Shown here: in pieces, positions 1-5,275 of the stretch
Position numbering within the stretch: the first letter of the stretch is position 1
How the letters are laid out: each line of letters starts with the position of its first letter
Assembly (NCBI GenBank): GCA_002309295.1
Contig: DBXF01000072.1
Location: 36,022-54,096, forward strand
Direction of reading: 5' to 3'
Length of the DNA: 18,075 nucleotides
Source of the DNA: Bacteroidales bacterium UBA1219
GTDB taxonomy: Bacteria; Bacteroidota; Bacteroidia; Bacteroidales; P3
Translations under genes and position numbers: made by a program
Notes under the pieces: model-generated
Databases searched by the model: none
Told to the model about the DNA's origin: nothing
The model's input: only the letters and a program-made list of their open reading frames with translations

Positions 1-340
1 AGTATTCCACCGGCTCCAGCGTCTCCTCGTTGCGGTAAAGTCCTATAAAACCGAATGTTGCGTTGGGTATGGCCTGCAAAATGCCGTCCATCATGCCAAG
101 TCCCGCGCGCAGTATGGGCACAAACACGTATTTGTCGGTGTCGAGACGTTGTCCCTGCATGGTAGCCACGGGAGTCTCCACGGTGCAGCTGTAGGTGTCG
201 GCGTCGCGGAAAGCCTCGTAGCAGAGCAGGTTGGAGAGTTCTCGGATAATCTCGCGGAATTCCTTGGTGGATGTGTTTTTGTCGCGCAAGATGCTCATTT
301 TGTGGCTTATCAAAGCGTTGTGCAGGATTACTTCTTTCAT
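1..340 (-). CDS. upp: Uracil phosphoribosyltransferase, 5' part (runs off the left edge)
   Basis: Salvage enzyme that converts uracil and PRPP to UMP in the cytoplasm. Translating the minus strand from the ATG at 340 gives 113 residues with the family's typical order: an N-terminal stretch with HNALISHKMSILRDKNTSTKEFRE, an ETPV strand, then VPILRAGLGMMDG and GLYRNEETLEPVEY. The RAGLGM segment and the LYR..TLEPV segment are hallmarks of Upp. The PRPP-binding loop and C-terminus lie outside the window. The start is supported by a Bacteroidetes-type promoter about 65 bp upstream (406-413, minus strand). The gene points away from feoAB. The gene is incomplete only because of the window edge; I see no frameshift in the visible part. 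Identification is by motif recognition and is confident. Confidence 0.93.
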   Translation of the reverse strand, partial: MKEVILHNALISHKMSILRDKNTSTKEFREIIRELSNLLCYEAFRDADTYSCTVETPVATMQGQRLDTDKYVFVPILRAGLGMMDGILQAIPNATFGFIGLYRNEETLEPVEY

Positions 341-405
341 GATGTTTCGGTTTAAAAGTTGATTTACAGGCTTTTACAAAATTTGCCAAAACAAATGGCT
401 TTCTG

Positions 406-413
406 CAAAGATA
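406..413 (-). promoter_or_regulatory. Bacteroidetes -7 promoter element of upp
   Basis: The minus strand reads TATCTTTG, a perfect match to the Bacteroidetes sigma-ABfr -7 consensus TAnnTTTG. It would start transcription near 399, giving upp a leader of about 60 nt. I do not see a clear TTTG -33 element at the expected spacing, only a T-rich run, so the assignment rests on the -7 box and its position. Confidence 0.5.
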
Positions 414-431
414 CACTTTTTTAGTGATGAA

Positions 432-452
432 GAAAAATCCAGTGGATTTTTC
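432..452. repeat. Perfect 9 bp palindrome with a 3-nt loop
   Basis: GAAAAATCC and GGATTTTTC flank an AGT triloop. It sits directly upstream of the upp promoter. It belongs to a set of short hairpins with exactly three loop bases found in the gaps around feoAB (also near 505, 3395, 3425, 3461, 3505 and 3770). No T-tract follows, so it is not an obvious terminator. Confidence 0.6.
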
Positions 453-504
453 GATAGCGAAGCGGAGAACAAATAGTGATCTGTGAACTGAATTTTGTAA
501 AGAT

Positions 505-568
505 GTGCCTTCGGCACTTCGACAAGCTCAGTGACCTCCGGCACCGAGCGGTGGGTGAGCTTGTCGAA
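505..568. repeat. REP-like palindromic element with TTCGACAAGCTCA arms
   Basis: A 13 bp perfect inverted repeat, TTCGACAAGCTCA at 518-530 and TGAGCTTGTCGAA at 556-568, encloses 25 bases that contain a second small stem (CACC 542-545 with GGTG 550-553, loop GAGC). Immediately before it is a separate triloop hairpin, GTGCC-TTC-GGCAC at 505-517. The arm sequence resembles a repetitive extragenic palindrome family I recognise from many bacterial genomes; I cannot confirm copy number here. It does not encode anything visible. Confidence 0.65.
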
Positions 569-584
569 CCCACAGCATCGTTCA

Positions 585-654
585 ACTGCAAACTCAAAAC
601 TCAAAACTCAAAACTGCCCACTGCCCCCTGAATACTGCCCCCTAATTACTAACT
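585..654. repeat. Heptamer-phased degenerate tandem repeat, 10 units
   Basis: Read in sevens from 585, the 70 bp splits into ten units most of which start with ACT: ACTGCAA (585), ACTCAAA three times (592, 599, 606), ACTGCCC at 613, 620 and 634, interleaved with CCTGAAT (627) and CCTAATT (641), ending in ACTAACT (648). The seven-base phase never slips although the unit changes. It lies between the REP-like palindrome and the feoAB promoter. Confidence 0.7.
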
Positions 655-705
655 AAAAATGGTGAGTGCTTTCGTAAAAAATAGCTATTAATGGTTATTC
701 GGTGC

Positions 706-724
706 GATGATGGGAATCATTATT
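706..724 (+). promoter_or_regulatory. Fur-box-like operator on the feoAB promoter
   Basis: The 19 bases gatgatgggaatcattatt match the classical Fur box GATAATGATAATCATTATC at 15 of 19 positions and contain the inverted repeat ATGAT (707-711) / ATCAT (716-720). The site overlaps the -7 promoter element at 721-728, where a bound repressor would block RNA polymerase. Placement upstream of a ferrous iron transporter fits Fe(II)-Fur repression, which is well established for feo in other bacteria. That Fur binds here is inference. Confidence 0.6.
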
Positions 725-728
725 TTTG
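721..728 (+). promoter_or_regulatory. Bacteroidetes -7 promoter element of feoAB
   Basis: TATTTTTG is a perfect TAnnTTTG match, followed by C as is common. Predicted transcription start is near 735, with a leader of about 55 nt before the ATG at 791. The -33 region near 694-700 is TTATTC, a weak match. The Fur-like site overlaps the first four bases of this element. Confidence 0.55.
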
Positions 729-790
729 CAGATTAAACAAATTGCACAATAAATCGCAAACAACGACGTTAATAACTGATTCTTAGCAAA

Positions 791-3355
791 ATGACAACTA
801 TAGTAAACGTTATGGGCGAAGAAAGAGAATACGAAATTAGACGTTTGGCCGATGTGCCTACGGGTTCCAAGTGCGTGATTGTGAAAATCGGCGGTCACGG
901 GGGACTGCGCCACCGGCTGATGGAGATGGGCTTTGTGCGTGGCGAGACGCTTACGGTGATAAAAAACGCCCCCCTGAGCGACCCCATCGAATACCAGATA
1001 CTGCAGTCGAGGGTTTCGTTGCGCCGCAGCGAGGCACAGAAAATCGACGTTATCGAGCTGACGGACAGTAATTTGGCCGACCTTACCAAAGACTCCGACC
1101 AAAAAGAGTACTACGGCACTTTCGTGGAGGAATACGATAACGACAAACTGCTGTCGGAGAAAATCCGCGAGGTTAGCCATACCATCACCGTGGCACTGGT
1201 GGGAAACCCCAACTGCGGCAAGACCTCCTTTTTCAACCACGCCACAGGTCTGCACGAGAAAGTGGGCAACTACGGCGGCGTTACCGTTGACATCAAAACG
1301 GGCATTTTCTACCACAAAGGCTACACCATCCGTCTGGTGGACCTGCCGGGGACCTATTCGATAAACGAATATTCGCCCGAGGAGCTGTGCGTGCGCGAGT
1401 ACCTCAGCCGCAACGAGCACGACCTGATTCTGAACATCGTGGATTCGTCGAACCTCGAACGCAACCTGTTCCTCACCACCCAGCTTATCGACATGAACAC
1501 TCCTATGGTGATGGCTCTCAATATGTTCGATGAGTTTCAGGCCAACGGCGACAAGTTCGACTACAAGACTTTCAGCACCATGCTTGGTTTCCCCATAGTG
1601 CCCACCACGGCCTCCAAAGGCACCGGCATTCCCGAAGTGCTGCAGGCCATAATCGACGTGTTCGAGAACAAAAAGGACATCACCCACCACATCCATATCA
1701 ACTACGGCAACGACATCGAGGACGCCATCTCCGCCGTCAAGAAAGAGATTGAGGAGAACAAGGACATTATCAATAAATATCCTTCGAGATACTTGGCAAT
1801 CAGTGCGTTGGAGAATGTGAAACATACCACTGCCGAACTTGGCGAACTGCCCAACGGCAAGGCCATCCTCGACATAGCCCAACGTAATCGCGAACATCTG
1901 GAGAAACACCACAAAGAGGCCATCGACACGCAGATAAGCAACGCCCGCTACGGCTTTGTGCGCGGCGCGCTGAAACAGACACTGGTGTCGAACAAAAACA
2001 ACACCAAACGCTGGAAGGCTTTTCGTGCCGACGAGCTGCTTACCAACCGCTGGCTGGGACTGCCTGTGCTACTGGTGTTTATGTGGCTGATGTTCCAGTG
2101 CACCTTCACCATCGGCGCCTATCCGCAGGAGTGGCTCGACATGTTTGTGGGCTGGCTCGGCGGTGTGGTGCGCGACTTGCTGCCTGCAGGTGTCCTCAAC
2201 GACCTCATCGTCGACGGCATCATCGGAGGCGTGGGAGCGGTTATCTCGTTTCTGCCTAACATACTGATACTCTTTTTGTTCATCTCCATAATGGAAGATA
2301 CGGGCTATATGGCTCGTGCCGCCTTTATGATGGACAAGCTTTTCCACAAGTTCGGCCTGCACGGACGTTCGTTCATACCTTATATTATGGGCTTCGGCTG
2401 TGCCGTGCCGGCGATTATGGCCACCCGCACCCTCGAAAACCGCAAGGACCGTCTGGTTACGGTGCTCACCATCCCGTTTATGTCGTGTTCCGCGCGACTG
2501 CCTGTGTATCTGATACTTATAGGCACTTTCTTCCCCCACAACCAAGGTCTGGTGATGATGAGTCTCTACCTGTTCGGCGTCGTCGTGGCCGTGCTTACCG
2601 CCAAGGTGCTGAGCAAGACGGTGTTCCGCAGTGTGTCGGAAGAGTTCGTGATGGAGCTGCCGCCGTATCGTGTTCCTACTTTGCGTAACGTGCTGATACA
2701 CATGTGGGACAAGAGTGCGCAGTACCTTAAAAAGATGGGTACCGTGATACTCGCCGCCTCCATCATCATCTGGGCGTTGGAATATTTTCCTCGCAACTCC
2801 GCCTCCGAACAGCTTGTGGCACAACAGATTGAACAGACCGAAAGCACTCCCGAAAGCGATATCTTCACTGCCGATGTCAAGGCTGCCGCCATCGACTCCC
2901 TGACGCAGCTACAGGCAGCAGTGCACAGCGAGAACTCCTTTGTGGGACGTTTCGGCCATCTGATAGAGCCGGTGGTGCGTCCCTGTGGATTCGACTGGCA
3001 TATCGGCGTGGCCCTCTGCACCGGCATTGCCGCCAAGGAGATAGTGGTCTCCACGCTGGGCGTGCTGTATCAGTCGGGCGACACCGAGACGGAGGAAGGC
3101 GAGACCTCGTTGCAGGCCAAGCTCCTCGAACAGCGGTGGCCCGAAGGCAGTATCGACGCGGGAAAACCCATCTATTCGCCGCTGATGGCGTATGCCTTTA
3201 TGATTTTCGTGTTGCTCAGCGCGCCCTGCATCGCCACCCTTGCCGCCATCAAACGCGAAGCCGGCTGGGGCTGGGTGTTCTTCACGCTGATTTACACGGT
3301 GTTGCTCGCATGGCTCTGCTCGATGCTGGTCTTCCAAATTGGAGGTTTGATATAG
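791..3355 (+). CDS. feoB: Fused FeoA-FeoB ferrous iron transporter
   Basis: Inner-membrane Fe(II) importer of 854 residues with FeoA and FeoB in one chain, as is usual in Bacteroidetes. Residues about 14-92 are a FeoA SH3-like domain (RLMEMGFVRGE...). A linker leads into the FeoB GTPase: G1 GNPNCGKTS at 138-146, switch-region GGVTVDIKTG, G3 DLPGTYS at 184-190, G4 NMFDE at 244-248, G5 near TTASKGTG. The membrane part starts around residue 420 and carries the FeoB signatures GCAVPAIMATRT, FMSCSARLPVY and GIAAKEIVVSTLGVLY. The P-loop has Cys142 where Ser is common. Length is normal for a fusion. No FeoC is present; a Cys-rich FeoB-associated peptide follows 205 bp downstream. Control is probably by iron through the Fur-like site at 706-724. 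Identification is secure. Confidence 0.97.
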   Translation: MTTIVNVMGEEREYEIRRLADVPTGSKCVIVKIGGHGGLRHRLMEMGFVRGETLTVIKNAPLSDPIEYQILQSRVSLRRSEAQKIDVIELTDSNLADLTKDSDQKEYYGTFVEEYDNDKLLSEKIREVSHTITVALVGNPNCGKTSFFNHATGLHEKVGNYGGVTVDIKTGIFYHKGYTIRLVDLPGTYSINEYSPEELCVREYLSRNEHDLILNIVDSSNLERNLFLTTQLIDMNTPMVMALNMFDEFQANGDKFDYKTFSTMLGFPIVPTTASKGTGIPEVLQAIIDVFENKKDITHHIHINYGNDIEDAISAVKKEIEENKDIINKYPSRYLAISALENVKHTTAELGELPNGKAILDIAQRNREHLEKHHKEAIDTQISNARYGFVRGALKQTLVSNKNNTKRWKAFRADELLTNRWLGLPVLLVFMWLMFQCTFTIGAYPQEWLDMFVGWLGGVVRDLLPAGVLNDLIVDGIIGGVGAVISFLPNILILFLFISIMEDTGYMARAAFMMDKLFHKFGLHGRSFIPYIMGFGCAVPAIMATRTLENRKDRLVTVLTIPFMSCSARLPVYLILIGTFFPHNQGLVMMSLYLFGVVVAVLTAKVLSKTVFRSVSEEFVMELPPYRVPTLRNVLIHMWDKSAQYLKKMGTVILAASIIIWALEYFPRNSASEQLVAQQIEQTESTPESDIFTADVKAAAIDSLTQLQAAVHSENSFVGRFGHLIEPVVRPCGFDWHIGVALCTGIAAKEIVVSTLGVLYQSGDTETEEGETSLQAKLLEQRWPEGSIDAGKPIYSPLMAYAFMIFVLLSAPCIATLAAIKREAGWGWVFFTLIYTVLLAWLCSMLVFQIGGLI

Positions 3356-3390
3356 TTGAAAATTGATAATTGAAAGTTGAAAATTTTAAT
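3356..3390. repeat. Heptamer-phased tandem repeat right after the feoAB stop codon
   Basis: Four consecutive 7-mers TTGAAAA, TTGATAA, TTGAAAG, TTGAAAA (3356-3383) and a diverged fifth, TTTTAAT (3384-3390), start on the base after the feoAB stop codon. It has the same seven-base phasing as the array at 585-654 on the other side of feoAB, but a different unit. Confidence 0.65.
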
Positions 3391-3529
3391 TCTCCTTGCC
3401 GCAAGCAGATATAATAATTCTCCTAGCCCTGCGGGCTGAAATCTGGTAAATCTCAAAAATTTTTCGCCGTAGGCGAAAACAATTTACAAGATTCAAAAGA
3501 TTTCTTTCGCCGAAGGCGAAAAGGAGAAT
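3389..3529. repeat. Nested palindrome with modular triloop hairpins
   Basis: The core, 3417-3529, is a layered inverted repeat: outer arms ATTCTCCT (3417-3424) / AGGAGAAT (3522-3529); side hairpins AGCCC-TGC-GGGCT (3425-3437) and TTTCGCC-GAA-GGCGAAA (3505-3521); inner arms GAAATCT (3438-3444) / AGATTTC (3498-3504); then GTAAAT (3446-3451) / ATTTAC (3482-3487); and a central 8 bp hairpin TTTTCGCC-GTA-GGCGAAAA (3461-3479). A further half copy, ATTCTCCT plus a CTTG-CCG-CAAG hairpin, is at 3389-3405. No T-tract makes it a standard terminator. It splits feoAB from the Cys-rich gene and could be a mobile palindrome or an RNA structure. Confidence 0.65.
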
Positions 3530-3560
3530 AAAAATAAAGATTTACTGAAATAGGATAAAA

Positions 3561-3758
3561 ATGGACATACAAACAATTATAGCATTATTGATTGTCGCTG
3601 CTGCGGTGGTGGCGGCCGTGGTGCTGGTGCGGAGACGTCTCGGCGGCAAGGACTGCGGCTGTGGCTGCGGAAAAGACTGCAACTGCAACGCTTGTCCCGA
3701 CCGCAAAAACGACAACCCGAATAGTCCCTGCAATTCGTGTCCACATCATAGAAATTGA
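3561..3758 (+). CDS. FeoB-associated Cys-rich membrane protein
   Basis: A 65-residue peptide with one N-terminal membrane helix (about residues 5-23, all I/A/V/L), a short basic stretch RRR, and a cytoplasmic-side Cys-rich tail. Cysteines are at 32, 34, 36, 40, 42, 45, 57 and 60, arranged as CxCxC, CxCxxC and CxxC. This matches the small Cys-rich proteins found next to FeoB in many bacteria (the FeoB_associated family). A role as metal-binding or partner subunit of FeoB is assumed in that family but not proven. The position downstream of feoAB on the same strand supports it. The 205 bp separating the two holds the nested palindrome, so co-transcription is uncertain. The ATG at 3561 follows an A-rich stretch typical of Bacteroidetes starts. 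Confidence 0.85.
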   Translation: MDIQTIIALLIVAAAVVAAVVLVRRRLGGKDCGCGCGKDCNCNACPDRKNDNPNSPCNSCPHHRN

Positions 3759-3769
3759 TTACAAAAAAT

Positions 3770-3782
3770 GTGTCGGAGACAC
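3770..3782. repeat. Small GTGTC-GGA-GACAC triloop hairpin
   Basis: Five base-pair perfect stem with a three-base loop just after the Cys-rich gene's stop. It is followed by an A-rich run on the plus strand, not a T-tract. It is another member of the triloop hairpin set around feoAB. Confidence 0.45.
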
Positions 3783-3798
3783 TGAAAAAAATATGGAA

Positions 3799-3818
3799 AA
3801 TTCGTGATAATTCGTGTT
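3799..3818. repeat. Ten-base tandem direct repeat AATTCGTGAT / AATTCGTGTT
   Basis: Two copies of AATTCGTG at 3799-3806 and 3809-3816, ten bases apart, in the gap before the hemerythrin gene. Ten-base spacing would put both on the same DNA face, so a protein site is possible, but it may be simple repeat debris. Confidence 0.4.
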
Positions 3819-3866
3819 CAATAACAAAGTGTTACGTGTGTCCGTGCAAAAGTCATAAAAATTATG

Positions 3867-3874
3867 TATCTTTG
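3867..3874 (+). promoter_or_regulatory. Bacteroidetes -7 promoter element of the hemerythrin-luxR pair
   Basis: TATCTTTG is a perfect TAnnTTTG match. Predicted start of transcription is about 3881. This decides the gene start: the in-frame ATG at 3864 would lie upstream of the transcript, leaving ATG 3888 (almost leaderless) or ATG 3906. Confidence 0.55.
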
Positions 3875-3905
3875 TAGCCTCAAACCGATGAAAAACGTTA
3901 CCGAT

Positions 3906-4604
3906 ATGAAGCACAAACTCTTTACCGAAGACATGAAATTGGCCGACCTTATCATTGCCAATCCCCATCTGCTGTCCACCTTGCCGCGTTTCGGCATCAA
4001 GCTGGGTTTCGGCGACCGCAGGGTGGGGGAGGTGTGCCGCAAAAACGGCCTCGCGCCCGATTTCTTCCTGCTGATGTGCAACGCCTATACTTTCGAGTCG
4101 TACACGCCTTACCCCGAGACCATCGCCGAGACGGACATGAGTTATCTTGTGCCGTTCCTCATCGCCTCGCACCGCTACTATCTCGACACGCAGATACCTC
4201 ATATCGAACGACATATGTTCAACATCATCGGTGACGAGAACAGCAACTACGCCAACGCCTTGCGCACCTTTTTCAGCGACTACAAAGCCGACATCACCGA
4301 GCATTTCGACTACGAGGAACGCAACCTCTTCCCCTACATCGCCGACATGCAGCAGGGCCGATGCCGCAACGACTACAGCATCTACGACTTTGTGCAGACG
4401 CACAGCTCGAGCATCGAGGACAAGCTCAGCGACCTCACGCTGATACTTTTCAAATACCTGCCCGAGAAGAAATCCGACAACGACGTCATCGACCTCATTT
4501 TCGACCTGATGGAGCTGACTTCCGATTTGAACAAACATGCCACGATTGAGGACAAAATTCTTGTGCCTTACGTCGAGACTTTGGAGAAAGGAGCCGACAA
4601 ATGA
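3906..4604 (+). CDS. Hemerythrin-like di-iron protein of the YtfE/RIC type
   Basis: 232 residues from the chosen ATG at 3906. The C-terminal two thirds is a hemerythrin HHE four-helix bundle with candidate iron ligands H89, H133, E137 (HFDYE), H166, H211 and E215 (HATIE). This is close in position and spacing to the ligands known for E. coli YtfE, the protein involved in repair of iron-sulfur clusters after nitrosative and oxidative stress. The N-terminal region resembles the ScdA_N domain (RFGIKLGFGDRRVGEVCRKNGL), but the family's adjacent Cys pair is replaced by G34-F35. The start was chosen because the promoter at 3867-3874 lies inside the longer frame (ATG 3864) and homologous proteins begin near KHKLF; ATG 3888 is the alternative. 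It overlaps the next gene by 4 bp (ATGA), so translational coupling is likely. Exact substrate (Fe-S repair, NO or O2 sensing) is not determined by sequence. Confidence 0.8.
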   Translation: MKHKLFTEDMKLADLIIANPHLLSTLPRFGIKLGFGDRRVGEVCRKNGLAPDFFLLMCNAYTFESYTPYPETIAETDMSYLVPFLIASHRYYLDTQIPHIERHMFNIIGDENSNYANALRTFFSDYKADITEHFDYEERNLFPYIADMQQGRCRNDYSIYDFVQTHSSSIEDKLSDLTLILFKYLPEKKSDNDVIDLIFDLMELTSDLNKHATIEDKILVPYVETLEKGADK

Positions 4605-5200
4605 CAACGAACAAAGCCAAAATCCTTTTGGTGGAGCCGTCGCGCATAGTGGCGGAGGGCTTGTGTAAAATCCTCAACGACAGCGGGTTGTTCGGCTCTG
4701 TGTCGTGTATCGCTTCCGTGGAGCATCTGGTGAGCTATATGACTAACGTCAATCCCGACGTACTGATAATCAATCCGATACTCGTGCCTGCCGAAAAACT
4801 TCCCGACTTTGTGGCCTTGCGGCAACGTTTCCCCAACGTGAAAAATGTGGCATTCTGCACGCAGCTCGCCGACAACGCGGTGATGGAGAAATTCTCCACC
4901 GTGCTCAACATCTTCACCAACCCGTCGCATGTGGTGAAAACCTTGCGCGACATCACCGAAAAACCACAGCCGAAGGTGCGGAAAACCGAGGATAGCGACG
5001 ACCTTTCGAAACGCGAGATAGAAATATTGATACTTGTGGCTCAAGGACTTATGAACAAAGAAATTGCCGACCAGCTCAACATCTCGCTCAACACCGTCAT
5101 CACCCACCGCAAGAACATCATCAAAAAGACCGGCATCAAATCCGTCGCCGGCCTCACCTCTTACGCACTGATGCATAACTACATTAATATCGGAAACTGA
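4601..5200 (+). CDS. LuxR-type regulator with degenerate receiver domain
   Basis: 199 residues. Residues about 6-120 have the fold pattern of a response-regulator receiver (ILLVEPSRIVAEGL; NPDVLIINPILVP), and 135-190 form a LuxR/GerE helix-turn-helix (LSKREIEILILVAQGLMNKEIADQLNIS...TVITHRKNIIKK). The receiver seems unable to be phosphorylated: the acceptor Asp position is N58, the second acidic residue of the active site is P13, and the conserved Lys near residue 107 is missing. It therefore probably answers to a ligand or a protein partner. The 4 bp overlap with the hemerythrin gene makes that di-iron protein the natural candidate partner. It shares that gene's promoter, and a hairpin at 5222-5255 follows. 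Target genes are unknown; feoAB or stress genes nearby are possible. Confidence 0.85.
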   Translation: MTTNKAKILLVEPSRIVAEGLCKILNDSGLFGSVSCIASVEHLVSYMTNVNPDVLIINPILVPAEKLPDFVALRQRFPNVKNVAFCTQLADNAVMEKFSTVLNIFTNPSHVVKTLRDITEKPQPKVRKTEDSDDLSKREIEILILVAQGLMNKEIADQLNISLNTVITHRKNIIKKTGIKSVAGLTSYALMHNYINIGN

Positions 5201-5221
5201 CGCATCTTCCGATCAAAGAGA

Positions 5222-5255
5222 AACGCCCTGCCGTATGATAATGCGACAGGGCGTT
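5222..5255. terminator. Hairpin between convergent genes, possible bidirectional terminator
   Basis: AACGCCCTG (5222-5230) pairs with CAGGGCGTT (5247-5255), and an inner stem CGTAT/ATGCG with one G-U pair continues toward a four-base loop. It sits between the stops of the converging luxR-type gene (5200) and the ABC permease (5276). Neither side has a strong T-tract; the minus strand has TTTCTCTTT. A terminator role is therefore likely from position but not textbook. Confidence 0.55.
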
Positions 5256-5275
5256 GTTGATGTAAAAAGTAATGT

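Larger units (their letters stand above)
341..790. other. 450 bp intergenic region between divergent upp and feoAB
   Basis: No convincing gene lies here; a 76-codon minus-strand reading frame at 374-604 runs through repeats and has no family resemblance. The stretch contains, left to right: the upp promoter (406-413), a 9 bp triloop hairpin (432-452), a second triloop hairpin fused to a REP-like palindrome (505-568), a heptamer-phased tandem repeat (585-654), and the feoAB control region (706-728). The density of small repeats is high compared with the rest of the window. Confidence 0.7.

Noticed and set aside
374..604. 76-codon minus-strand frame in the upp-feoAB gap
   Set aside because: It is made of the REP-like palindrome and the heptamer repeat read as protein; there is no start context or family resemblance.
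695..1912. 405-codon minus-strand open frame opposite feoAB
   Set aside because: Antisense shadow of the secure feoAB gene, no recognisable motif, and it would run across the feoAB promoter.
3461..3479. Rho-independent terminator for feoAB
   Set aside because: The hairpin is strong but the bases after it are AAAACAATTT rather than a T run, and it is embedded in a larger palindrome.
3864..3905. Longer N-terminus for the hemerythrin gene from ATG 3864
   Set aside because: The perfect -7 promoter element at 3867-3874 lies inside this extension, so the transcript would start after that ATG.
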